From positions 1-64,000 of the forward strand of contig NZ_PNEO01000019.1 in NCBI RefSeq assembly GCF_002870125.1: DNA of 64,000 nt, written 5' to 3'. Source of the DNA: Burkholderia sp. WAC0059. Its GTDB lineage: Bacteria > Pseudomonadota > Gammaproteobacteria > Burkholderiales > Burkholderiaceae. The notes beneath the pieces were generated by a model. The model saw only the letters and a program-made list of their open reading frames with translations, did no database searches and was not told the DNA's origin. The first letter of the stretch is position 1. Each line of letters begins with the position of its first letter. Below, piece after piece: positions 46,070 through 54,453 of the stretch. The translations under genes were made by a program, and so were the position numbers.

Positions 46070-48661
46070 TCACTGCCCCGACTGATCTCCGTTGCCCGAC
46101 GTATCAGACGTATCCGACGCGCCGTCCTCCGGCACGTCGGGCGTCGGCGTCGGCTCGTCGGGCGCCGTCTCCTCCGACGGGAACGGCATGGCCGGCTGCG
46201 CGCCGGACGTTTCCGGCGCGGGCGTCGGCGCGAGAAGCGGCGGCTCCGCCGTCACGGGCGCCGACGCGCTAGATGGGGCTGACGCAGCCGCGGCAGCCGA
46301 TGCGGCCGGCGCCGCGGACGCAGCCGATGCCCCGGACGTCGACGGCAGAATCGGCGGCAGCGCCTCGCCCGAGGCCGGCTGGACCGGCGCCGGCGCGCTC
46401 GCGGCCCGTTTCGGCGCGGGCCGCGGCGGCGGGGTCTCGACCTTCGGCGAGCGCGCGAACACGTGCCCGATCCAGGCGCGCAGCCGCTCGCGGAACGTCT
46501 CGAACGCGCCCGGCGTCGGCGCGGCGGTGACGAAGCGCGCATGCGGATCGACGATCCGCGCGCGCAGCGCGTGCTGGAAGAACGTGCCGACGATCGGCAG
46601 CGCCGTATGCGCGCCCTCGCCGTTCAGCGTCACGCGGCCGTCGTCGAAGCCGACCCAGGCGCCCGCCACCAGTTGCGGGTCCATCAGGATGAACCAGCCG
46701 TCCGAGTTGTTCTGCGTGGTGCCGGTCTTGCCGGCCACGTCCGCGCGAATGCCGAAGCGCGTGCGGATGCCGACGCCCGTGCCTCGATTGACGACGCCGC
46801 GCATCACGTCGAGCAGCGTGCGGTCGGCCGCGACCGGCAGCGCCTGCTCGGGCGACGGCGGCGCGAAACTGGCCAGCACGCGGCCGTTGCGGTCGTCGAT
46901 GCTCGTCACCATGCGCGGCTCGAGGTATGCGCCGTCGTCGGCGATCGTGCTGTAGGCCGACACCATCTCCTTGAGCGTCACCGGGCTCGTGCCGAGCGCG
47001 AGCGAGGGCACCGCGTCGAGCTGGCTGTCGCGCACGCCCATCGCGCGCGCGAGCCGCACCACCGGCTGCGGCCCGACCTTCTCCATCAGTTGCGCCGTGA
47101 TGCGGTTGCGCGAATACGCGAGCGCGTCGCGCAGCGTCATCGGACGGCCGCTCGGCGGCACGTCGTCGCTGGGCTGCCAGACCTCGCCGCCCGGCAGCGG
47201 AATCGAGACCGGCTGGTCGATGAACGTGTCGTCGGGCGTCGCGCCCTCGGCGAACGCCGCGCCGTAGACGAACGGCTTGAACGTCGAGCCCGGCTGGCGG
47301 CGCGCCTGCTGGACGTGATCGAACGGCTCGTCGCTGAAGTCGGGGCTGCCGACCCACGCCTTGATCTGCCCGTTGCGCGGATCGATGGCGAGAAAGCCCG
47401 CCTGTACCGTGGTCTTGTCGGTGCAGAGCTGATGCATGAACGCACGGTCGGCGGCGAGATGCTTCAGTGCGTCCGCATCCGGCTGCCCGGCCGAGCGCGC
47501 CGCGCGATAGTCGGGCGACTCGCGCATGAACGTGCGAAACAGGTCGTTGCCGGGCGTGCAGCCCGACCAGCCGTTCCAGGTGCCGCTCATCGCGGCCTGC
47601 AGCCGGTTCGTCTGCTGGCGCACGGCCTCGTTCGCCAGCGCCTGCAGCCGCGAGTCGATCGTCGTGTGCACGACGAGGCCGTCCGCGTAGATGTTGTAGC
47701 CGTTGCGGTCGGCCCAGGCGATGAGCCACTTGCGCAGTTGCTGCGCGAAGTGCGGCGCGGGACCGGGCGACTCGGTCTGCGGTTCGAAGTCGACGCCCAG
47801 CGGCTGTTTCCGGAGCCGCTCGTAGGCGGCGGGCGAGAGCCGCCCGTACTTGACCATTTGCCCGAGCACGATGTTGCGCCGCGCGAGCGCGCGCTCGGGG
47901 TTCAGCACCGGGTTGTAGTAGCTGTTGCCCTTGAGCATGCCGGTGAGCGTCGCGCTCTCGAGGATGTCGAGCTGGTCCGCCGACTTGCCGAAGTAGGTGC
48001 GCGCGGCCATCTCGATGCCGTAGGCGTTGTAGAGGAACGGCACCGTGTTCAGATAGGTTTCGAGAATCTGGTCCTTGCTGTAGACGGCCTCGATCTTGAA
48101 CGCCGTGATCGCTTCCTTGAGCTTGCGCGTGAGCGTGGGCGCGCGGCCGATCTGGTCGGGATAGAGGTTGCGGGCGAGCTGCTGCGTGATGGTCGAGCCG
48201 CCCTGGCGATCGCCCGAGAACGTATGCAGCGCGGCCGAGGCCGTGCGCCGCCAGTCGATGCCGTGGTGCTCGTAGAAGCGGTGGTCCTCGGTCGAGATCA
48301 GCGCATCGACCATGTACGGCGAGATTTTCGAGAGCGGCACCCACTCGCGGTTGCCGGGCTGGAACACGGCGAGCAGCTTGCCGTCGGCCGAGAGAATCTG
48401 CGCGGGCTCGTCGACGCGGGCCTTGCGGATGTCGCCGATGCTCGGCGTGAACGGGATCAGCGCGAGCGTGTAGAGCCCGAGGAGCACGGGCACGGCGACC
48501 AGCGTCAGCGCAACGCCGCGTCGCGTGGGGTGCCGCAGGCGATGGAGCGCGGCGGCAACGAAGGGCCGCGCGCGGGCGACGACGGCCGGGAGAGCAGACT
48601 GGACGCGCGCCGCGCATTGCGCGGCGCGGTCGCGGACGAACGAGAGGAATCGACGCTTCAC
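46070..48661 (-). CDS. class A penicillin-binding protein (PBP1A type)
   Basis: 863 residues with a GTG start at 48661. A membrane anchor near residues 50-72, then the glycosyltransferase domain with the catalytic Glu in STEDHRFYEHHGIDWRR near 125 and GGSTITQQLARNLY. The transpeptidase domain has Ser-x2-Lys in PGSTFKPFVYG near 445, Ser-Arg-Asn in YSRNRITAQLME and Lys-Thr-Gly in VAGKTGTTQNNSDGW near 650. The last 140 residues are a disordered Ala/Pro/Ser/Glu tail. It polymerises and cross-links peptidoglycan in the periplasm. Class A enzymes of this layout include PBP1a and PBP1c-like proteins; the missing OB insertion is not resolved here. Confidence 0.95.
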   Translation of the reverse strand: MKRRFLSFVRDRAAQCAARVQSALPAVVARARPFVAAALHRLRHPTRRGVALTLVAVPVLLGLYTLALIPFTPSIGDIRKARVDEPAQILSADGKLLAVFQPGNREWVPLSKISPYMVDALISTEDHRFYEHHGIDWRRTASAALHTFSGDRQGGSTITQQLARNLYPDQIGRAPTLTRKLKEAITAFKIEAVYSKDQILETYLNTVPFLYNAYGIEMAARTYFGKSADQLDILESATLTGMLKGNSYYNPVLNPERALARRNIVLGQMVKYGRLSPAAYERLRKQPLGVDFEPQTESPGPAPHFAQQLRKWLIAWADRNGYNIYADGLVVHTTIDSRLQALANEAVRQQTNRLQAAMSGTWNGWSGCTPGNDLFRTFMRESPDYRAARSAGQPDADALKHLAADRAFMHQLCTDKTTVQAGFLAIDPRNGQIKAWVGSPDFSDEPFDHVQQARRQPGSTFKPFVYGAAFAEGATPDDTFIDQPVSIPLPGGEVWQPSDDVPPSGRPMTLRDALAYSRNRITAQLMEKVGPQPVVRLARAMGVRDSQLDAVPSLALGTSPVTLKEMVSAYSTIADDGAYLEPRMVTSIDDRNGRVLASFAPPSPEQALPVAADRTLLDVMRGVVNRGTGVGIRTRFGIRADVAGKTGTTQNNSDGWFILMDPQLVAGAWVGFDDGRVTLNGEGAHTALPIVGTFFQHALRARIVDPHARFVTAAPTPGAFETFRERLRAWIGHVFARSPKVETPPPRPAPKRAASAPAPVQPASGEALPPILPSTSGASAASAAPAASAAAAASAPSSASAPVTAEPPLLAPTPAPETSGAQPAMPFPSEETAPDEPTPTPDVPEDGASDTSDTSGNGDQSGQ

Positions 48662-48847
48662 GCGGGCGGAAAACCGGCAGGAAAAGCGTGCATCGTATCA
48701 AACTCGCCGTCGCGTCCCGCAACCGAAGCGGGAATGCGCGACCGGACCCGGGCCGGTGTCGGGCCCGCGTTGGAGCGGATGTCCGCCCCGGGGTCGCCTT
48801 GGTGTCGGCCCGGGGTGGACCCGGGGTCGGCGCCGATGCCCGCGCAG

Positions 48848-49462
48848 TCAGGCCTTCGGCCGGAACATCCGGAACATCTCGCCGATGTTCGCGTAGTCGG
48901 CCAGATAGCCGGCGCGCATGACGGGCTGCGCGGCATGCGTGTCGAACAACCCGTCCTTCAGGAAGGCCGGCTGGATGTGCACGCCGACCACCTGCCCGAG
49001 CGCGAGCCAGTTGTCGAGCGGGGCGCCGTCGAGCGTATGCAGCCGGATCACCTGAAGCAGCCGGCATTCGAGCGCGGCGGGCGCCTCGCCGACGTGCGGC
49101 ACCGAGACGTTGCGCCCCGGCACGGCCGTGAGCCCCGCGAGCGCGAACTCGTCGACCTCGGGCGCGACGGGCGCCGAAGTACGGTTCATCTGTTCGGCGA
49201 GCGGCCGCGAGACGAAGTTCCAGACGAACTCGCCGGTCGCCTCGATGTTGCTCACGCTGTCCTTGCGGCCTTCGCTGCAGAAACCGATGATCGGCGGGAA
49301 CGTCGCGAACGCGCCGAAGAAGCTGTAGGGCGCGAGGTTCGCAATGCCGTCCGGCGAGCGGCTCGAAATCCAGCCGATCGCGCGCGGCGCGACGATCGCC
49401 TTGAACGGGTCGTGCGGCAGGCCGTGGCCTTCGAGGGGATCGTAGAAGTAGGTGTCGGTCAT
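48848..49462 (-). CDS. flavin reductase-like protein
   Basis: 204 residues. The flavin-reductase-like split barrel is recognisable: DPFKAIVAPRAIGWISSRSP, GIANLAPYSFFGAFATFPP, FVWNFVSRPLAEQMNRTSAP and the C-terminal GQVVGVHIQPAFLKDGLFD. These FMN-binding proteins reduce flavin for a partner monooxygenase or act directly as oxidoreductases. The ATG is at 49462 with no strong ribosome site. It stands alone, 186 bp from the PBP gene and divergent from the dehydrogenase at 49647. Confidence 0.92.
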   Translation of the reverse strand: MTDTYFYDPLEGHGLPHDPFKAIVAPRAIGWISSRSPDGIANLAPYSFFGAFATFPPIIGFCSEGRKDSVSNIEATGEFVWNFVSRPLAEQMNRTSAPVAPEVDEFALAGLTAVPGRNVSVPHVGEAPAALECRLLQVIRLHTLDGAPLDNWLALGQVVGVHIQPAFLKDGLFDTHAAQPVMRAGYLADYANIGEMFRMFRPKA

Positions 49463-49646
49463 GGTCGGAAAGAAGGAGCGTTCGGGTAGCCGGCGGCGGC
49501 GCGGGGTCTTCGTGTCACGGCTTATGATATTTCGCTTTCGAAACCGCGTGCGCCGGGTCCGCTTGCGTGGAGCGAATGCAGCCCGGACGCAATCCGGATG
49601 CAGCCCATCGACTCCGGCCCGCGAACCCATCCAGGAAGAACCCGTC

Positions 49647-50669
49647 ATGCCCAACCCGCAGAACGACCGCCCGCCCTTGCCGACCGACTACCTCGCCTGG
49701 ACCTGGCAAAAGCCCGGCACGCCCGACGCGCTGCAACTGCAGCGCAAGACGCTCCGGTTGCCGGCGGCCGGCGAAGTGCTGATCGCGAACCGCGTCGCCG
49801 CGCTCAATCCCGTGGACTGGAAAATCGTCCAGGCCGGCCATCCCGCGTGGCAGCCGGGCCGGGTGCCGGGCGTCGACGGCGTCGGCACCGTCGCGGCCGT
49901 GGGCGACGGCGTGACGCTCGCCGTCGGCGCGCGCTACGCGTACCACCAGGGTCTCGCGCACGACGGCAGCTTCGCGCAGTACACCGTCGTGCGCGCCGAC
50001 TGCCTGCTGGCCGTGCCCGACACGCTCTCCGACGAGCTCGCGGCCTGTCTGCCCTGCCCCGGCCTGACCGCCTGGCAGGCGCTGCGCAAGGTGCCCGATA
50101 CGCCGGACACGCCGGGGCGCGACGTGCTCGTGAGCGGCGCCGGCGGCGCGGTCGGGCTGATCCTCGTGCAACTGGCGCTGCGGCACGGCTGGCGCGTCTG
50201 GGCGACGGCCTCGCCGAAGCATCACGACCAGCTCGCGGCGCTGGGCGCGGCCGGCGTCTTCGATTATCGCGAAGCGGGCTGGACGGCGCGCCTGCAGACG
50301 GCGCTCGGCGCGCGGCGCCTGTTCGCCGTGTTCGACACGGTGAGCGGCACGCACGCGCGCAGCCTCGCGCCGCACGTCGGCTACAACGGCCACCTCGTCT
50401 GCATTCAGGACCGCCTCGAAGCGGCGCCGCTCGCGCCGTTCACGACCGCGATCTCGCTGCACGAAGTCGCGCTCAACAGCGCCCATGCGCACGCGAGCCC
50501 GCAGGACTGGCAGTCGTGGCGCGCCGACGGCGAACGCCTGATGGCGCAGCTTCGGATCGGCAACCTGGCATTGCCGGAAATCGCGACGCACGCATTCGAC
50601 GCGCTGCCCGCCGCGCTCGCCGCGCTACGCGCGGGCACGAACGAGGGCAAGCAGTTGATCCGGATCTGA
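49647..50669 (+). CDS. zinc-type/quinone oxidoreductase (medium-chain dehydrogenase)
   Basis: 340 residues from the ATG at 49647, preceded by AGGAAG. GroES-like N-terminal domain with NRVAALNPVDWKIVQAGHPA and VPGVDGVGTVAAVGDGVTL; NADPH-binding Rossmann motif VLVSGAGGAVGLILVQLAL near residue 165. The catalytic zinc ligands of classical alcohol dehydrogenases are absent, so it is a quinone-oxidoreductase-like member. Substrate unknown. It ends at a stop followed by a 307-bp gap. Confidence 0.94.
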   Translation: MPNPQNDRPPLPTDYLAWTWQKPGTPDALQLQRKTLRLPAAGEVLIANRVAALNPVDWKIVQAGHPAWQPGRVPGVDGVGTVAAVGDGVTLAVGARYAYHQGLAHDGSFAQYTVVRADCLLAVPDTLSDELAACLPCPGLTAWQALRKVPDTPDTPGRDVLVSGAGGAVGLILVQLALRHGWRVWATASPKHHDQLAALGAAGVFDYREAGWTARLQTALGARRLFAVFDTVSGTHARSLAPHVGYNGHLVCIQDRLEAAPLAPFTTAISLHEVALNSAHAHASPQDWQSWRADGERLMAQLRIGNLALPEIATHAFDALPAALAALRAGTNEGKQLIRI

Positions 50670-50728
50670 GGGCCGGGTCGGAGAGGTCGGCGCCGCCGTG
50701 CGCCATCCTGGAGCAGGGTCACTGGTAT

Positions 50729-50763
50729 TTATCCACAGTTTCTGTTGACAGCAATGTGGACAA
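50729..50763. promoter_or_regulatory. pair of inverted DnaA-box-like sequences
   Basis: TTATCCACA at 50729-50737 is a perfect match to the strong DnaA box, and TGTGGACAA at 50755-50763 reads TTGTCCACA on the other strand, one base from it. They are separated by 17 bp. No dnaA, dnaN, parAB or AT-rich unwinding region is near, so an origin is unlikely; a DnaA-titrating or DnaA-controlled site is possible. Confidence 0.45.
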
Positions 50764-50895
50764 GCTGCGTACACGCCGGGCAAACCGCTGACGCGCAACG
50801 GTTTTCGCCCGGGATGCGACGGGTGGGCAAGCCTCGCCCCATGGCGGGGCTACGGTATCGCCGCATGGCGCCCGGCCTTGCGCCGTAAACGCGAC

Positions 50896-50925
50896 GGGGC
50901 CGGCTCTCTTTCGAGAGCCGGCCCC
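50896..50925. terminator. perfect 13-bp hairpin, candidate bidirectional terminator
   Basis: GGGGCCGGCTCTC, loop TTTC, GAGAGCCGGCCCC: 13 paired bases without mismatch, about 227 bp after the dehydrogenase stop and 51 bp after the stop of the small leftward gene. It lacks a T-run on both strands, so termination activity is not certain. Confidence 0.5.
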
Positions 50926-50976
50926 GCCATGCGATCAATCCGCCCCGCTACGCCAGGGGTAGCGGGAGGCGATCCA

Positions 50977-51132
50977 TCAACGCGGAAGGCCCGAACGCGA
51001 AGCCTGCTGCGCGCGGCGGATGCGCTCCGCTTCGGTGCGATACGGAACGTAAGCGTACTTGGCGCTCATCGGCAGGAAAGGCGCGGCGAAGAGGTCGCTC
51101 ACCTTTTGGAACAGTGCGAGGATGTAGTTCAT
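50977..51132 (-). CDS. 51-residue small protein
   Basis: The frame ATG (51132) to TGA (50977) encodes 51 residues: it begins MNYILALFQKVSDLFAAPFL, continues PMSAKYAYVPYRTEAERIRR and ends AQQASRSGLPR. The ATG follows CGGGAG at ideal spacing. The N-terminal 20 residues form an amphipathic or membrane-associating helix; the C-terminal half is basic with YRTEAERIRRAQQ. I do not recognise a family. A TATAAT element and twin AGGG-N4-CCCT boxes lie upstream (51162-51198), strong support for a real transcribed gene despite the size. Confidence 0.75.
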   Translation of the reverse strand: MNYILALFQKVSDLFAAPFLPMSAKYAYVPYRTEAERIRRAQQASRSGLPR

Positions 51133-51161
51133 GGCGACTCCCGGTTGACCAGACATTGATA

Positions 51162-51198
51162 AGGGTTTTCCCTATGAACAAATTATAGGGTTTTCCCT
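51162..51198 (-). promoter_or_regulatory. promoter with twin AGGGTTTTCCCT boxes
   Basis: The 12-mer AGGGTTTTCCCT occurs at 51162-51173 and again at 51187-51198, 25 bp apart. Each is an AGGG/CCCT inverted repeat around TTTT. On the leftward strand TATAAT (51182-51187) sits between them as a -10. No good -35 is seen, which suggests an activator- or repressor-controlled promoter for the 51-residue gene. Confidence 0.65.
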
Positions 51199-51333
51199 GA
51201 GCCATGACTAGCGTGTCAGAATAATTAACCTGCGACATCCGGACGCATCCATGCGGAATGGATTTATGCGTTGCGTCATGGCAACACGTAGGGTCATCAC
51301 GCTTCTTTTCCGCCTGTCCCTTTAGCACGTGCT

Positions 51334-52797
51334 TTAACGCGTCGCCGTCCGCGGCCGGTGCCGACGCCCCCTCGTTGCGCCATGCTGGACCGGCCGATGG
51401 GCCGCGAGCGCCGACGCCGCGTCCGGCACGGCCGCCGGCGCGGGCGGCCGTGCCGCCACGCGCGCGAGCGCGTCGGCGAACGCCACCTGCTGATCTCGCA
51501 TCGTCTGCTCGACGCGCTGCTGCTGGACCGCCGCCTGCCGCGCGAGACGGGAAAGCAACAGCGTCTGCGCCACGCCGATCCCGGCCGTCACGACGAGGAC
51601 GGCGACCGCGATCGAAAGAATCCCGTTCATCCGCCTCGCGTGGGCGGCGCTCGTGCGCCGCTGGTCCGCGATCACGCCGTAGAGCGCATCGACGGTATCG
51701 GCGAAGGCCGTGGCGCGCGCCCGGTCGAGTTCGGGACGCGCGCCGCCCGCGGCGACGGCCGGCGGCACGGGCGGCACCGCCGTCCGGGCGGCCATGTGGG
51801 CCGTCGAGGCCGCACCGCGCGCGATCCCGGCCGACGGCGACGCCGCAAAACGGCCGATGCCGGGCGACGATGGCGAGGCGGCGCCCGTCCCGGGACGCGG
51901 GGAACCGGAAGCCGGCGACGTCGGGCCGGCGGCGGACGCGACGCTCGCCGTGCCTGTCCGTTCCGGCAGACCCGTCGGCTTCGCGGCGGCCGGCGCGCTT
52001 TCCGGCGGCGTCTCGACCGGAACGGGATGATCCGCCGCCGGTTCTTTCATGTCCGCCGCCGCTGCAACCGTAGCGGCGGCGAGCGCGGCCTCGCGCGCGG
52101 CACGCGCATGGTCTGCCTCGCCTTTCGCCGTGGATGCGTCCCAACGGGGCTCAGCCGTAACGGAAACCGGGCCGGCCGGCGGCACCGTCCCGTCGTGCGA
52201 GTGCGCATCGGCATCGGCATCGGCATCGGCATCGGCATCGGCATCGGCATCGGCATCGGCATCGGCAAAAACGACAGTCGCTCCGACCGCGCGTTCCTCC
52301 GATGCCATCGCCGCCGCCGCCCGGGCCGCGCCTGCCAGAGCCGCTTCCGACGACGCACGGCCGCCCGCTCCTTCCGCTCCCGCGTCAACCTCAACCGGCA
52401 ACCGCGCATCGTCGCCCGCTGGCGCCGCGATATCGCGCTTCGCCGGCCGGGCCGGGCGCCGCGCCGGCGCCGCCGAAGCCGGCCCGACGCCCCGCTGCGC
52501 CGCATCCTGCGCGGCCTCGACAGCCGAGCGCACTACCTCCGGCAACTCGAAGCCGGACAGCGTGCCCTGCCTCACGTCGATCGTCATCGACTCGACGAGC
52601 GCGCGCGTCGGATCGTCGGGAAACAGGTCGAGCGTGCCGTCGTCGCGCGGCACGTCGCTCAGTTGTGCGAGACGTTGCGCCGACTGCACGGCGCGCGCGA
52701 GCTTGTCTTCGGTTTCGGCCGACACGGGCGAGGCGTCCGCGGCGCGCCGCTTTGTCGAGGCGCCGCGCGGGGAACGGGATGCTGGGGAATCTGCCAT
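51334..52797 (-). CDS. Ala/Pro-rich membrane protein with Asp-Ala repeat
   Basis: 487 residues from the ATG at 52797 (MADSPASRSPRGASTKRRAA). A more conserved-looking block lies at residues 30-100 (KLARAVQSAQRLAQLSDVPR, LDLFPDDPTRALVESMTIDV). A long low-complexity middle of Ala/Pro/Ser/Gly follows, with ten or more Asp-Ala pairs from about 175 to 197, then a segment before the membrane helix near 390-412 (ILSIAVAVLVVTAGIGVAQT) and a charged coiled-coil tail. Probably an inner-membrane protein with a cytoplasmic N-terminal region. I recognise no family and cannot assign a function. Confidence 0.8.
   Translation of the reverse strand: MADSPASRSPRGASTKRRAADASPVSAETEDKLARAVQSAQRLAQLSDVPRDDGTLDLFPDDPTRALVESMTIDVRQGTLSGFELPEVVRSAVEAAQDAAQRGVGPASAAPARRPARPAKRDIAAPAGDDARLPVEVDAGAEGAGGRASSEAALAGAARAAAAMASEERAVGATVVFADADADADADADADADADADAHSHDGTVPPAGPVSVTAEPRWDASTAKGEADHARAAREAALAAATVAAAADMKEPAADHPVPVETPPESAPAAAKPTGLPERTGTASVASAAGPTSPASGSPRPGTGAASPSSPGIGRFAASPSAGIARGAASTAHMAARTAVPPVPPAVAAGGARPELDRARATAFADTVDALYGVIADQRRTSAAHARRMNGILSIAVAVLVVTAGIGVAQTLLLSRLARQAAVQQQRVEQTMRDQQVAFADALARVAARPPAPAAVPDAASALAAHRPVQHGATRGRRHRPRTATR
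52205..52264. repeat. ten perfect GCATCG hexamers inside a gene
   Basis: Ten uninterrupted copies of GCATCG, read on the leftward strand as CGATGC and translated as alternating Asp and Ala. Because the unit is six bases, copy-number change alters protein length without shifting the frame. A shorter cousin of four GCCGAT units, also Asp-Ala, lies in copA (17124-17147). Confidence 0.95.
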
Positions 52798-53202
52798 GGG
52801 GGAAACGGGGCGGGTATCGCGGCATGGGCGGTCCGCCTGAGCGCCACGCCTGCCGGTATGCGTTTTTTCGAGATCGAATTGTCGCATGCCCGCCCCGCGC
52901 TGCCGACACGTTTTTGGCCAGCACGCCGACGCGCCGTTTTCGTCCGCCGCTTCAACCGCTGTCTTTACCCGCTGCCTTCAACCGCCGTTCTCGTCTGCCG
53001 TGTTTTCGTTCGCCGCCTCAACCGGCCTAAACCGGCCTGTTTTCGCTCCGCCTGCGTCGAAACCGGCATGCCGGCGCGCGAGCAACCGGTGCCGATCGGC
53101 TCTGCGCCCCGCCCAGCGTACAATCGCGAGTCTTCGTTTTTTTCCCGCTGAGCCAGGCAACCGGCGCAATGCGCCGACCGGCCGCCTGCCGGCTTGCATC
53201 CC
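52798..53202. other. intergenic, repeat-containing, no gene seen
   Basis: 405 bp between the Ala/Pro-rich protein (leftward) and the AGE isomerase (rightward). It contains an imperfect 22-bp repeat: 52937-52958 and 53003-53024 agree at 20 of 22 positions, 66 bp apart, both containing CGCCGC and TCAACCG. Short frames have no family pattern. Promoters for both genes should be here. Confidence 0.6.
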
Positions 53203-54285
53203 ATGAACGCCATTTCCTGCGCGGCCCCGCTGCGCGAGCATTTCGGACAAACCGTGCTGCCGCTGTGGCGCGGTCCCGGCTTCGACGCCGCGCTGCGGCT
53301 GCCCTACGAGGCGCTCGACGCCAACCGGCAGCCGTTGCCCGTCGTCCGCTATCGCGCGATGGCCTGCGCGCGCCAGTTGTTCGTGTTTTCGCAGACGGGC
53401 GACGCCGACCACGCGCATACGCTGTTCGACACGCTGCTGCGCCATTTCGAGGATCGCGGCCACGGCGGATGGTTCTACAGCGTCGATGCGCAGGGCGCGC
53501 CGCTCGATACCACGAAGGACCTCTACACGCACGCGTTCGTCGTGTTCGCCTGCGCGGTCTACGGCCAGCGCTTCGGCTCGGCCGACGCGCTCGCCGTCGT
53601 GCATCGCACCACGGCGCTGATCGTCGATCGCTTCGCGACGCCCGACGGTCTCTTCAGCGCGGCGCTGCCGGCCGACTTCGCGGCGGTCCCCGGCATGCCG
53701 CTGCAAAACCCGCTGATGCACCTGACCGAAGCCTGGCTCGCGGCGCGCGAGGCGACCGGCGACGCCGCGTTCGACACCGCCATCGCGCAACTCGCCGAAG
53801 GCATCGCGCGCACGTTTCTGCACGAACCGACGGGCTGCATCGCCGAGTTGCCGATCGGCGCGCCAGAGAACCGGCTCGAACCGGGCCATCAATTCGAGTG
53901 GTTCTATCTGGCGGGGCGCGCGGCCGGCTGCCTCGGCACATCGGGCCTCGACGCGGCGCTCGCGCGCGCGTTCCCGTTTGCCGTGCGGCACGGCATCGAC
54001 CGGGAAACGGGCGCGGTATGCGCCGCGCTCGACGAGCAGGGCCGCGTGCTCGATTCGACCCAGCGCATCTGGGCGCAGACCGAATATCTGCGCGCCGTCG
54101 CCGTGCACGACGACGATGCCGTGCGCGCCGGTCTGCCCGGCCAGGCCGAACGGTTCGCCGCGCGCTTCCTGAAGCCGTACGGATGGGTCGAATGCTGCAG
54201 CGCCACCGGCGAGGTGACGCGCGCCGACATGCCGTCCACCACGCCCTATCACCTGCTCGGCGCGTACATGGCCATGCCGGCCTGA
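53203..54285 (+). CDS. AGE-family epimerase/isomerase
   Basis: 360 residues; ATG at 53203 chosen over a TTG nine bases upstream. The alpha/alpha-barrel pattern of N-acylglucosamine 2-epimerase/mannose isomerase is seen: REHFGQTVLPLWRGPGFDAA, RAMACARQLFVFSQTGDADH, KDLYTHAFVVFACAVYGQRF with a catalytic-type His, NPLMHLTEAWLAAREATGD and LEPGHQFEWFYLAGRAAGCL with the second His. It would interconvert free aldose and ketose sugars (for example mannose/fructose) or epimerise N-acetyl-sugars; the substrate is not determined. Stands alone, followed by a thioesterase 168 bp later. Confidence 0.93.
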   Translation: MNAISCAAPLREHFGQTVLPLWRGPGFDAALRLPYEALDANRQPLPVVRYRAMACARQLFVFSQTGDADHAHTLFDTLLRHFEDRGHGGWFYSVDAQGAPLDTTKDLYTHAFVVFACAVYGQRFGSADALAVVHRTTALIVDRFATPDGLFSAALPADFAAVPGMPLQNPLMHLTEAWLAAREATGDAAFDTAIAQLAEGIARTFLHEPTGCIAELPIGAPENRLEPGHQFEWFYLAGRAAGCLGTSGLDAALARAFPFAVRHGIDRETGAVCAALDEQGRVLDSTQRIWAQTEYLRAVAVHDDDAVRAGLPGQAERFAARFLKPYGWVECCSATGEVTRADMPSTTPYHLLGAYMAMPA

Positions 54286-54453
54286 GCGAATCCGTCCGGC
54301 ATCGGAACTCCATGCCGGACCGCCGCTTCGACATTCCCTGCGCATCCCGCGCGGCCGTCGTCCGCGCCGGCCTGCAATTCGACTTGCGCTGCGGCGCCCC
54401 GCTTCCTACATTGTGGTGGACACCGTGCGGGCGAGATCCCGGGGAATCCGACC

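Larger units (their letters stand above)
50670..50976. other. intergenic region with DnaA-box-like sites and a hairpin
   Basis: 307 bp with no supported gene. It contains two DnaA-box-like sequences in opposite orientation (50729-50737 and 50755-50763), a GC-rich short inverted repeat near 50835-50855 and a perfect 13-bp hairpin at 50896-50925. Confidence 0.6.

Noticed and set aside
48662..48847. GC-rich repetitive stretch between PBP and flavin reductase genes
   Set aside because: Repeats of GGGGTC/GTCGGCCC type are irregular and look like simple compositional drift; no gene or clean dyad.
50729..50763. DnaA boxes as a replication origin
   Set aside because: Only two boxes, no AT-rich unwinding segment and no replication or partition genes nearby.
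52205..52264. GCATCG tandem as a CRISPR array
   Set aside because: Uninterrupted six-base units with no spacers, in frame within a gene.
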